This document shows, piece after piece, positions 1 to 12,100 of a stretch of DNA of 64,000 nucleotides. Location: contig FN649742.1 in NCBI GenBank assembly GCA_000310025.1, forward strand, positions 156,241-220,240. Reading direction: 5' to 3'. Position 1 is the stretch's first letter. Each line of letters starts with the position of its first letter. Below the pieces are notes generated by a model that was not told the DNA's origin, ran no database searches, and was given only the letters and a program-made list of their open reading frames with translations. Source of the DNA: Ectocarpus siliculosus. Taxonomy: Eukaryota; Sar; Phaeophyceae; Ectocarpales; Ectocarpaceae. Made by a program: the position numbers and the translations under genes.

Positions 1-319
1 TGTGTCCCCGTGTGGACGGACGTGATACGCGAGCGCAGCGACCACGTTGCGATTCGCGGGAAAGCGAAAAAAACGGCCATCGGAGTCACAGCAGTATGCC
101 ACCGGAGTCACAGCAGTATGTCCATACGGCCACACCAGAAGGACAAGTTGTAGGTGGATACTAACCTCATTATTTGGCGGGGCCACGTTTTAATGTGAAG
201 ATAACAAAAACAACGACAACAACAACAACAATTAATACACTACCGTGTGGCCTAGGCAGGGCGTGGCCAATAGACGAGGAGCCTTCTGACCGCTGCCTGC
301 GAACTCATTTGTTGCTCAC

Positions 320-3300
320 GTTGTGGCTGATGATGGTCCCGTACCCCCTGCGCTTCGCGAGAATGCTCTCGCTCGGGTTGTTGGCGGCGTAGACGTACGC
401 GTTCGGCATGCTTTTCGTCAAATGGTAATTTCGGCGCCGAGACGCAATTAACGATCAAGGTCGACGGCATAGGGTAAGAAGCTCAAGCCAGCTGAGACAA
501 ACTCTTCACAAGCCAACGGGTGTCAACGCAGGCAACGGCAGTGTTGTCGTATGTATCAAACAGCGATGGCAGGGGAGACCTTTAATCCGCCCCATCGTCG
601 GCGGCTGCTGAAGTTTGGGATCCACGGGGGTTGACTGAGCAATACAAGTTTCTCCCACAGGCACGGAAAACCCTAGGCTACGTGGACGTGAGGGGCAAAG
701 GGGGGGACGCAAGGAAAACCTTGGTAATACGAAACAGTACGGGTGTTTCCCGCCGCAAACCTGCCGCACTTCAATGGCCTACCATGCCCCATAAGACAAT
801 CTGCGGGACCCCCTGAGCCACTCACTCCCCAAGGAGAGCGTCAGGCCATGTGCCACGCGTGTTGCCTAAGGGTGAGCCCGGGAGCCATTCCACCGTACCG
901 TGCATGCCCAGGTGGACGACGGCCTGACGACAACGACAACGACAACGATAACCCCGCCGCGTGTTAACAAGAGATGTTCCGTTTTGGCGGCGATCAGAGC
1001 GATTGCTGACAGGGAAGCCGTGTTGCTGGTGGATGGGGCATCGCGTCGTGTGCATCGCCCGTGTACGTGTGTGGTATATTGAGCAGACGCGGACGAAGGT
1101 GGGTCTATCGACAAAGTTCGGGCCATTATCGACAATGTCCTGAGTGTAGTCTATCACCCCTCTCGCCCCGCCCTCGTGATCATACCACGACAGCCAGCAG
1201 GAGACGAAGAAACGAAGACTTGACAAGCTACAGTACAGGAACCAGAAGAAAAAAAAACGGGGATGTGAGGATCACTTATCTGGAGCAGTTGCCGACGGGT
1301 CGTTCGCTAAAAGAGGGCCAACAAGACGCCGCGCGCGCAACATTGGAAACCCTTCGCTTCCTGCACCTACCAACGAACGGCTACGGAGCAAGCAACAAAC
1401 GACGACTTCGGCAGCACCCTTCGGGTGCGCATATACTTGTACTACCTGCGCGCCGAAGCCCTGGTCCCCCCTGACCCACTCGTAGAATGCCGCGTACTGG
1501 GGGTGAGGCGTCAAATCCCTCTCAAACATCAGGCGCATCGGGTCCCCCTCGAGCCCTAGCAGCGGCTGCACCCCGATGAAGACGTTGCCTAGCTGGAGAC
1601 CTCCGACCACCAAATCTCCCTTTCCGCTCGTGCTAACCCCGCGATATCTGAACGGGGGGGGGGGGGGGGGGTATGGGGGGGGGTATCGTGCAGAGTTTGG
1701 GCGGCAGCGGCGACCAAGAGACGGCGTGACTCTTTGCGTACTGGATGCATTGAGTTCCTCGCCGCTTGCGGCAATTTGACGGCACAAAGTAGAAGCTGGG
1801 ACAGGGTGCGAGGAACGATAAATAGCTCGCTACGATTCCTTCCCATTTGCTGAGCCCTTCTGTTCTGCCCCTGCTCGCCTCCCTCCTTCTAAGAATAAGA
1901 ATGCTCTTCATGGGCGTTAAAACACGCAAGAAAAAATTACGAAGCAGCCGCTTTCTACAGCAGCACCGGCCCATCGGCGTGAAATCAGAGCCAACAGCAA
2001 ACCAAGCTTGCGACAAGGGGACCCCGCATACACAGTACCTGGACATCTCGCCCCAGTTGACCTCGATTTTCTGCGTCATGCTCTTGCTCAATAATTGGTC
2101 GAGGTCGATGGCCGGTATCCCTTCTCCCGCCACCGAAGCACCGCCCAGGCCCGCCGGGTTAGCGATGCGGTAGGAATTGTCGTCCCCCAGAGACCCGGCG
2201 TGGTCGACCGCCTTCTGGAGGTTGTCGAAACCCTTGGCTACTACCGAGTCCTGGGAAATCACCTATGCATGAATGTGCGAGGTAGCAAGGAAGAGGATTT
2301 CAGAGAGGAATGCAGCGTGTGCACCTATGCCGCCGGTACCCTCAGCCGCAGCGATGGACAATGTACTGTAACAATACAACGAGGCCAAGCCTGCAGCATT
2401 GATGGAACATCTGAATAGAATTCCGAAAGAACATCTAATCACATCGCTTGCAACCATCTGGCTGGATTGACATAGCAACCTTCCGTTTACCCTGCCCCCC
2501 TTGGTCAATGCCCTCCGCCCCGGTGTTTGCCATCGGGGTTTGGGTTTTCGTCGCTTGGCAACGACAACGACGTTGTAAAACAAGTCGCCCCGCCCGGTGT
2601 TTGCCATCGGGGTTGGGTTTTCGTCGCTTGGCATCGACGTTGTAAAACAAGCCGATCACTTCGTGAGCTCGGCAACCAGGCTACCGGTTTTTTTTTACCT
2701 CTTTTTTTTTTTTTGCGGTAACCATGAATGGTGGTCGAGTAGATGATGTTGTGCGGGGTCGAGAACCCTCACTCCTCGCAAAAGGGGATAATCACACCAC
2801 GTTGTGTTAAATTGGTCAAGCACTGTCGAGGCAGTTACACAGTGCTTTCAACTGCCTATGGAAGTGAAAGCACCAGAAAATAAATCAAGTCATACGCAAC
2901 TGTCATCCGAACGCAAGGAAGTAAGCACAAGATGACGAACACCCTTAGCAGGATGCAGCGCACCCTTCATGCGACTCGCCGGATACCTCACGGCGCTTCG
3001 CGCTTGGTGATGCGAGAGCCTGGTCCGGTGAAAGCCCGGCGTGCTCCGCCCCGGCTTTGTAGGGATGCGAGGTCAATGGTCTAACGACTACGGCATGCAC
3101 GACTATGAGTACACCCCCTCCCCCCCCCCCCCCTGGTCAATGGTCTAACAACTAAGGGATGAAAAACATGAGTACGCCCCCCCGTTTCTACCCCTCCGCC
3201 CCATGAACATGCCTTCAGCGCCGCGACGAGAGCCTCGCCGTCGATGTTGTCGCCGGCCTCGCCAAGGTCGTAGCCCTTTGCCTTCATCTCCTTCAGCACC

Positions 3301-4263
3301 TTTTCCAGTGATGCGGGCACGTTCAGCAAGGCTGCTGTCCCAACCTTTCGTGATATAATTATTTAAGTACGTCGGGGCAGTTCAGGCGGTTCAACAGGTT
3401 TCAATTCGGCAAGGCGGAGGAATAGGAATAGGACACAACAACTTCAGACGACTGAGACTTGCCACAAAACACCCACAATGTGGTTGCTGCCGCCAGGCGG
3501 AGGGGTTGCTTTTGCCAGGTGGATGTCGTGAGATGGAAGGGTGGTGGCAAGGGCATGGAAATATACAGGCGGCCCAGTAGACCGGGGAGGTGTTGGCCGG
3601 TATTTGGCATCCGAGGACAACGAAAGAGTTCCGAAAAGGTTCGCGTTTCCCCCCAAACAACAGGGCGTCATGATTTACACCGCGCGACACACGCCAAAGG
3701 CGGACTGAACCAGGGCAGCAGTGCTGCTGCGGAACCTCTTGTGTTCCTTGCCCTCTTCTCTCCGTTCTATGCGTGGTTTCTCTCCTCCTCCCGACTCACC
3801 GCCCCCACGTTTGGTGGAAAGCCGTAGACGAGGACGGCCACCTTCCTGTCTCCAGCTGGAGTTCGACGGAGGTTGACCCACCCCTTGATGCGGTCGTTCA
3901 TCTTGCGGACGCGCTCCGGAATGAGGCCGATCGTGTCGCCGACAAGCCCCCCCAACACAACCGTGTCTATCGCTCCGTCTAGTTCTGGCAGGGAGTAGAG
4001 CACCACCTGCGGGTGCGTGGAGAACGAGGGACGTGGGGGGGGGGGGTGAGGGAGGGAGTGCCAGAATAAAATACCCGTGCGGCATCCACGAAATGTTTCA
4101 GGATATAGCCGAGGGAGATATCAACCCCATCGCCTCAGGCCCTGCTCTGCACGATTGAGCTGAACACACTTGGCGGTGGTATTTATAGCGTCTAAGCGTC
4201 TACAGGGGGAAAACATCGTAACAACTAAAAACCAAAACAGTCATAACCAACAACAAAAAACCG

Positions 4264-4304
<41 letters not shown>

Positions 4305-7300
4305 GCAGCAAAATTGACGGTGATAGTATCAACAACCCCGTGACTAAACGACAACAACCACCACCACCACCGACCTGCTGCAATCCCTGAACGCCGTCTC
4401 TTCGCCAGCCGACGAGGTCCTGGATGAGAAGCGGCGCCGCCACCACGTACGGCACATCCTTGGTCGAGAGCAGGTTGGTCGCCACGTCCACCCTCCTCCC
4501 GGCCTCCATACTTCCGGCAGGGCCTCCCACCAAAGGGAAACCAATCGTGTTCACCACCGCATCGATCTGTGACAGTGACAGTGACAGTGCCAAAAACAAG
4601 CAAAGCCAACCACGTGTGGGAGGTGAGTCTGCCAACGGCAGCGATAACTTGGGCTAGGGGATCACGCCGCATTCAAGTGTAGATGTAGTGGATTGCTCGG
4701 ATGGACAAGGTCGATGGCCTCTGGGGGCAATATAGCACCAATGCACACGGTCAAATATGTCCGCCTCCCCCCCCCCCGCCCGATTCAACCGCGTATCCGA
4801 CGCGGGAAGCGACTGAGCGTCGCACACAGACACACCTCTACACAGTCGGGAGAGAGGCTGTCGATGTCGAGAACGCCTTGTGCTCGTTGCCGCTGCTCTT
4901 CGGAAGAGGTCAAAAGGTCTCGCACCACAGTGTGAGCTTCCACCCCGTTAATGAAGATCGGCACCGGTATCAAGCCGCCCTTTTCCATGATCCTGCACAC
5001 GGACACAACAAGCAACATGGCACGTGGGACTTGAGTGTAAGCGTGCATCGAGTCGGCGGCAAGAATGACAAGAGAACCAGAGGCAAAGGACCCAAAATAC
5101 CTTGGGATATTGACAACACACCTTCCTTGACTGACACCTACAGATTGTCAAAGGATCAGTTCCAAGCAATGGCGCACTCAAGCTACCAACTACGGCAACA
5201 GATGGAACAGCAACAGCACCACGGAGTCCAGAGGTTGCCTGCCGACCAAGTGAGCGCCCAGAGAGATAGACAGGCGGACAGAGAGATGAAGAAAAAAAGA
5301 CAGACAGAGAGTACCAAGCGCCAAAAAACTGAACGCCTCTGTATCACATCACCACGTCGTACTCGTGAACGCCACACACAACACGCTTCATCGCTAAACT
5401 TGTGTCATGATGCTGCTAACCTTATCATCTGGGAGATGTACCCCTGCTTGGTGATGACGTGCTTCCGGTAAAGCAACACCGCCACGCGCGGAGACCCCGC
5501 GGGCGCGACCTTGTGGCCCCTCATGACCACCCCCGTCGCCGCCGCCGCCTTAGCAGCAGCAGCCACCCTCTCTTGCTCCCCCTCGTACCACTTCATGTAC
5601 TCCCTGGGGTTCGAGAAATACCGTCCCGCGGAAGGGTGGAAGAGTCCCAGAACAGGCGTTTCCTTGAGTTCTCCTGGGGCGGGAGCGGTTCCCGGCGGGA
5701 GAAGGTACCGGTCACCTAGGGTCAGGAACATGCTCAGAACGTTCTCGATCCCGCCCTGGTTCCAGTACGAGTAGATCTCGAGCCTGGTTGGCCATCGTCG
5801 CCGCCGTGGTCAACAGTCCGGTGACGAGGGAGACGAGCGAAGGGATACGAGAGAAGGTTTATTTGGTTCGTTGACTTGGCTGAGAGTCCTGTCGTGCAGT
5901 CGGTGCGAGTACGTCCGTCCGATGCTGTTTTGTCCGGTGTGACGGTGGCGTCGCCAACGAGGACGGTCGAGAAGACAAGAGTGGACGAGATGAATCCGCC
6001 GAGCAAACTGCTTCGCCGTCCAGCATGACCTATTATACGTCAACCCCTTTGGCGGGCGAGCATGTGCCCCCCATCAAACCCGTACATGTATCATCCGTGC
6101 ACATGCCCGCAAGTACGCGCAAAAATCGCACAGGTATGAATGTGCGGTACGCCAACACAAACACGACATCAGGACTCTTAAGCTTGGCCCCTTACTGCTC
6201 TCGCCGTATCCCCCGAACAGTCTTGACTCACCACGAGCGGAGGTCCTTCGCCTTCTTGCCCGGCACGAACTTGAGGAGACTCGGCCCAACTTTGAGGAGC
6301 TTCAGGTAGCCCGCCAGCCTGTCTTCCTCCTTCCCGCTACCGAACTTCGAGAGCAGGGCTTTCACCGGTGCGGGGGGGCCTCCGGGGCCTTTCCCAGACT
6401 GAAGGTCCCGTCCGCCGGGCCCCGTGAGCGTTGCAACACATCGCGGCACGTTACGGAATGGGTTAAGAGTTACAGGTGAGGCTATCTCTGCACCGAGGTA
6501 TTGCATTATAGTTGTTTGCTCTACGTCTAGTTTGCCTCCTCCTCCTCCTCCTCCTCCTCCTCCTCCTCCTCCTCCTCCTCCTCCTCCGTTCCCCTATTCT
6601 CTCGCCTTCCGTCGGTCAACAACCACACTCGCTCATCTGGAGGGGGAGATAGGTTTACCTGTGCCATGGAGAACTCGCCGATACTGGTGCTGGACATGAG
6701 TTCGAGGGCCGACTCAAACACCAACCGGATGGGGATGCGGTCTATCCTGTCTTTCAGGAACTTCACCTGAAGGAGGGGCATGTTCAGACCGACGGGAAAA
6801 AATACTGTAAAAAAATATGTTTCAGAAGCATCTGTAGCCTCGACAAGAAACACGCCGAAAGGGTGGCGGTTCTCGTGAATCATCCTATGCATACTGGTGT
6901 ACGAATTCCGACGACTGCTGCGCTATGTTTCAGGTTTACGTGTCAAAACACGGATACACACTCTTGGTTGCTGTTGCAGCTACCCGCGAAAGACGAAAAG
7001 ACCACGCCGACAAACGAGTATTCTGTGTACATGACACAAACAAGAGGACCAACTCATAGGTGGGGCGCACCTGCTGGCTGCTCCACTCCCTCCCGCAACC
7101 AATCTCTACGCAGCGCCACTGCTGCATGTACGTAACTTACCCCCATGTCCATTGAGTATGCTACGAGAACTCACGTTGTCGTAGTCGAAGACCAGGCTGG
7201 CGAAAAAAGCGTCCGCCGTCTCCAGGGCGGCGGCGACTCTAGGCGAGTTTTCCGCGATATCTCTGTCCGTAAAAACAACCAGCTCAAGCTCGGGACACAC

Positions 7301-8820
7301 CTCACTCAGCTCATTGGCCTAGGTGCGCACGGGAGGGGGGTACGCGATGAGGAAACAAACACATTGATCAAGTGTCATAGTATGTTCGGTAGCATGCTAT
7401 TACATTATAGAAAAAAAACATCACAGCCATTCGACACCATTTGAGATCATTTCTGTAGACGAAAAGGAAACGGCCTGCTTCTCAAAATAAATGAAAACGG
7501 TCAGCATTTTTGCTCCGTGATGCTACATAGCAGCTGCCCACCCGATCCTGCTCATGTAATCCCCCAGCCTTGTATCACAGCCTCACCACTTGGTTGTAGA
7601 GTTGTAGATTGAAGGCCTCGAAGCCGGCAACGAGGATTATCCTCGCCAGGGGCGTCACCTCTCGGAAGTTTGAACGCTTTGCCCTGCTGGGCCCGCGAGA
7701 TTGGGCCTACGCGGAGAGGGGACGACAACAGGACGGTCTGCCTTAGTCTACAGCTGTATCATAGGGTAGCCTGCTTCCGACATCCCGTCGTCTGCAAGAT
7801 CGAGTATGCATACATGTATGCGTACGTCGCATAATGTTATCATGTTTCTCCAGGTGCCGTACCGAACTCGCAAAGGTTTCGATTACAAGTACAGATTGCA
7901 GTCGAACTGCCAATTATTAAGCTTAGGGCTGGGCATCATCAAGTTGTTAGCCGACTGCAAACAACACGCCAACGCCTACTGGCTGTACTGCAACTAGTAC
8001 ATAGATGCTAACACATTCGTGCGATCAACCCGTTAGAATGCAGACCGTTTTCGGTACACAAATACGCAAGCCAAGCCAACAATAGATGATGCGCAAATTC
8101 AAAATGGCATATTTGTACGACCAACGCGATTCGGGTCCAATGCCCACGAAGACCTTTGCGATCGACGAGCGCAGGCCTGCATGGCACACCCACAGGGCCA
8201 AGCTTTACGGCGTATTGTCGGAGACCGTGGTACCTTGGTAAAAGACTCTTCCAGAATGAATCAAATATTTGTCCCGCTCTACAGAAGAGTCGGTGAGTCT
8301 GAGTCTACGGCAACATGTGCCTCTTCCCTGCTGTTCTTGGTGTCGTGACTACTGCTGTACGCCCGACGTTCAAATTCGCACACACGTTGAAAACATAGAC
8401 GAAATACGGGTGTGAGTGCCAGGGGGGGGCGTTCAGGATGCGCACATCGATGTTGCAGCATGGGTCTCCTCATGCTATACTGCTGCTCGTCGTGTGGTCA
8501 ACCCGGGACTCATGAAAAAAGACAAAAACGAAAGTGCATATGGTAGGGAGTCAGTCAATTGTCGTGCTACTTGCACCCACCTCCCGCGTTGATCTTGTAC
8601 TGCCATTGGATACAGCAGGGGCAGACTCCTCTGTCGTACTTCGCAGAACCACACGAGGCCGCGGGGAAGTGTGGTAGTATCTTGTTGATGAATATGTCCG
8701 GGAGTATGGCGGAGCATATCTCCGACCGCCACCTGGTTGAGGCAGGACGCGAAATGCTCCGCCAAACTGTGCAAAGATAAGGAGCGCAGCACCTGGTCCT
8801 AATCTCCCCAAGCGTCCCAT
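320..8820 (-). CDS. chlH: Magnesium-protoporphyrin IX chelatase H subunit (ChlH), C-terminus beyond the left edge
   Basis: ChlH is the large porphyrin-binding subunit of plastid Mg-chelatase, which inserts Mg2+ into protoporphyrin IX at the first committed step of chlorophyll synthesis. Exons read 5'-3' at 8820-8581, 7706-7587, 7318-7175, 6766-6659, 6398-6232, 5784-5421, 4992-4836, 4566-4375, 4006-3800, 3344-~3192, 2250-2039, 1632-1446, 923-826 and 410-320. Splice phases agree throughout except at one extra base near 5760. Family blocks in order include GEFSMAQ, LYRKHVIT, PIFINGVEAHTVVRD, LPELDGAID, VNLRRTP, GNVFIGVQPLLGLEGDPMR, HLGMHGTVEWLPG and YVYAANNPSESILAKRR. Exon 1 encodes a hydrophobic signal peptide ending GGAF, then an Arg/Ser/Thr/Tyr-rich stretch, as expected for a heterokont bipartite plastid presequence. 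About 810 residues are visible; the family has about 1,330 plus presequence. A SINE-like element lies in the intron between 2250 and 3192, and the 3' boundary of the 3344 exon is the least certain. Confidence 0.95.
2520..3113 (-). mobile_element. SINE-like element copy A, in a ChlH intron
   Basis: This is a long copy of a roughly 590-bp repeat found four times in the window, here in the reverse orientation relative to copies B-D. It contains two units of the internal ~60-bp repeat (GTTTTACAACG...CGACGAAAACCC on the other strand) at 2520-2655. It ends in ...ATGAGTACA followed by a poly-C run. It encodes no protein. Confidence 0.85.
3134..3175. mobile_element. Short fragment of the shared SINE/LINE 3' tail
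   Basis: GGTCAATGGTCTAAC followed by ACTAAGGGATG and GAGTACGCCCC repeats the terminal ~40 bp of the SINE-like/LINE family directly after the poly-C of copy A. It may be a second severely truncated insertion into that poly-C. Confidence 0.6.
4266..4301. repeat. (CAG)n microsatellite
   Basis: About 12 consecutive CAG units lie in a ChlH intron, followed by AAGCGCAG. They are not in a conserved exon. Confidence 0.9.
6535..6587. repeat. (CTC)n microsatellite
   Basis: About 17 uninterrupted CTC units lie in the ChlH intron between the exons at 6659 and 6398. On the minus strand they form a GAG-rich open frame that is not conserved coding. Confidence 0.92.
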
Positions 8821-9109
8821 TATTCCCACACACCAGTGCAATGCTGCTCTAGGGTGTGCGTGTGCGACGAAAACAAACGTGAACGGCAATCACACACACA
8901 ACGGACAACGCTGACACCAACACACAGCAGTCTGCTCGAGGTGGCTCCGCAGACAACAAACAGAACGAAAGAATACCCCTCCCTTACCCGCCATTTTATA
9001 TCCTGTCTGTGTGCCCTCTTTTCCGGCGGGAGGAACAGCGCGCACGGCAATTGCTGATGAAGGGCGGGACATTTTTACGCAGCGTGGCAGGGTAGGAGAC
9101 AGCAGCACG
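8821..9109. promoter_or_regulatory. Putative bidirectional promoter between ChlH and the TIC110-like gene
   Basis: The interval is only 289 bp between the inferred ATG of ChlH (minus strand, 8820) and the inferred ATG of the TIC110-like gene (plus strand, 9110). It must hold both 5' untranslated regions and the core promoters unless distal non-coding exons exist. A TATA-like TTTTATAT occurs at about 8993-9000, some 110 bp upstream of the plus-strand ATG. The half nearer ChlH is rich in CA/GT dinucleotides. The two start positions are inferred from signal-peptide-like first exons, not from transcripts. Confidence 0.5.
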
Positions 9110-12100
9110 ATGATAAAGAGAGCAACGACGGTGTTGGTGCTGTCCTTGGTTTGTTGCTCCGGGCTTGCACCTCCTATTGGCCTCAAGAGGACCACGACGC
9201 CTACCCAGGGATGGACAGCAAGGAAGCACTGGAAATCAGGTGGGTAAAAGGGTCGGTGTGTGTGTGGAAAAAGTATCCTTTGTAGGGTCCGCGACTGCCT
9301 GGAATATCCCTGATGCTGCGCATCCGCACTTCCCATACTTGGCACGCCACTGCTTCTCGATCCGCTTCCTCTGAAGCTGAGAATTGGCGGCACTGTGACC
9401 TTCATCATATGTTTCCATAGCCTGCTTGACAAAGGCCGTTGTACGTGTACGGCAGTATCCGTCTCTCCTCGTTTCCACGAAAGGATGGTATGTCTCTCCG
9501 CGACACCCGTTAGTCTACAAACTGCTAAACTGGTGCTGAAGGCTCAAGAGAAGGGTTCTTGTGGGCAGGTTGTGGGGCACTTGTTGACCTACAGCCCCTT
9601 CAACCCGAAATATTATGTGCATCTACGTCAGATTGGAAGCCGATCGTGTAGCTCTTGATTCATCTGGCTCAAGTAGGTGTCGTTCTCTTGAGGAATGTAG
9701 AAAAACGTTCCGATCGCTGCTCCTTCAGTAGATACCTTTTATCTATTTAGACCTGTAGAAGCAGTATGTACCAGATCCGTACTTGGTTGAACTGATGCGG
9801 GCGCCTTGTACGTGTTCACAGGATATCATCCCCACAAGGGTTTGCATATACAATCTGAAAAGCAGATCCTTGTTACCGCAAAAAATCAATACGAACGCGA
9901 TATACATGTAGAATAGAGTACAGTAGTAGGTTGACAGCAGTGCCGAAGAAGATCGGGATTCGAATCCAAGCAGCTCGGCAAGAGGCAAGAGGCGGAGAGG
10001 AGAAGATTGCCCCCCCCCCTTTCACCGATTTTCAAAGGTCGACTGCTCCACAACCAAGCTGAGCTTGTGCCAACACCAACAACGGTGGTTCTGGAAACAT
10101 CTCATCTTTCCATAGACGTATTGGGCTCTTTCCACACCCCCTTGGTCGTGGAGCAATTGGAGCAATCGAATCGAGCTTTAAGGTCGGGCTAGGGGAGGTG
10201 CCATCTCTCCACCTCCTACTACTTCAGCTGCAGCTGGGAGTCTCATAATCCTCTGACTCTATAATGCGGGTTCGCCTCTCTCTCTGGGTCGAAACATTAA
10301 CATTCGCAGTTTAGGCGTGGAAAGCTCCTATCGCGCCACTTTTACGAAGCATGTCGTACTTCAACTTCAGTATTGGTGCTTTTGCCCGGTCTCGGAGCCT
10401 GAGTGATGCCGTATGTATCATGTCCATGCTCTGTTTGTTCCGACCTGATGCGGTCCGATTTTTTGGACATTCGATGTCCCGCGGACGTACCCTGGTTTGT
10501 CCAGTTTGGACCAGTTCGAGAAAGACAAGCCCTGGTTCGCAGAGCCTAGAGCGTTCTTCCAGACGTGTACACAGCGACAGCAACAGCAGCAAACCAACAA
10601 CAATGACAGCGACTACTACTACGGATGGCTCAGGCCCGCTGCTGTCGCTCCCGTCCCCCTCCCTCTTCCCCCTGTTGTTATCACTCCTCAAAAGTACTCC
10701 GAGCGTCGACGCCTCCGCACGGTGACTACGACTACGACTACGGGTACAACGGCAATGACGGGGTTGATCAAAGGACACTTCCGCCGCAGGGGGAAGAGGT
10801 TGATGCCATCAACGTTTCGGGCGATGGCCAGGCAGCTGGAGCAGCGGCGACAGCAGCACCAGGACCAGTAGCAGCGGTAACGGAGCGTCCAGCGTTTGGT
10901 ACCGCAGCGGAAGGTCGGGACCCGACGCACGACATCCGGGGACGGGCCATCAGCATCGGCCAGCTGTTTGGGAGGACGGCTACGACGACGAAGAAGACGA
11001 AGCGAGTGTCTGGACCGAAGGTGCGAAGGGAGAGCTGCGTAGTTGTACCTACAGCAGCAGCGTACGGGGCAACACTTCTCCTGGCCAAGTTCCCAGGTCG
11101 CAGAGCGCTGCTGTTGCGATGTCACTCTAGACATCTCTTTCTGGTTTGGATGTCTGGGTTAGCAGCTTAGTGCCATTGGGTAGTTAAATGCGAAAGAATG
11201 ACTATTGGTAAATACTTAGCCCCGGGATTGAACACCGCTGCCTTTTGGTGTTTAGCCGCTATAGGGACCCATAGTGCTGGTTTTCAGGCACACACCCTCG
11301 TGGGACCCATGCGACCCGTATGCATACAACGAGCAGACTTGGCGCTCGCACCGGTTGAACCACGCTTTCCGAACACACCCTCGCACGCGTCTTTCGCCTC
11401 CACCCTTACGGTACACCACCGCCCCGTGCGCGTGCGAAGCAGAAGCAACAGCAGTCGGGTACCCGACCCCCCGGGCTCGTGTGGCGAGCGGGGGTCAAGG
11501 GCATGGTCCCCCTGGCGACGGCTATCGGCTTGTCGGTCACTCCGTCCAGGTACCTGGCGGTGAGGGCGGCGGGAGGGGCGGTGCTGGCCATCGCGGCTAA
11601 CGTGTTGAGACAGGCGGTCGTGGCGACGAGAAAGAGACAGGCTCCGGACGCCCTGCTGGAGCTCGTGAGGAAGGAGGGAGCGGGCAACGTCACCAGAGAG
11701 CAGGTGGGGCTGGCTTTTGGACTGTGGTGCTTTGCTTCGATCATGTTTATTTCGTTGGTATGGGCTTGGGAGGTTACAACCCCTGTGACCACACGGGCCG
11801 GGCTTCAAGCGAGCCGATCAGAACGACATCTGTACTTGTGTTGTTCTTGCGTAACGCTTTCATTCTGGCAGCGGGGAGGGGTGGGGGGCGTGCTCTAGGA
11901 CGACTGACTCCTGAGGTGTGATGCGTTTGTCCACATGTAACCACCAACTGGAGACCTAGGCTCATGGCCCGTTCCGCCGACCGCGAATTCCCCCCCCGCC
12001 CATGTTCCTACCTACCCCAATCACCATTGGCGTGCGAAGCTGATGGATCTAGCAGAGAAGTACTTCGTTAAGGGTCCCGAGCTGTGGGGGTCATCTCGAT

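Noticed and set aside
1-319. Further ChlH exon between 1 and 319
   Set aside because: No minus-strand segment matching the block that should follow YAANNPSE...KRR was found here, so the next exon is presumably beyond the left edge.
6527-6892. 121-residue frame with a poly-Glu tail crossing a ChlH exon boundary
   Set aside because: The Glu run is the (CTC)n microsatellite in the intron. Only 6659-6766 is conserved coding.
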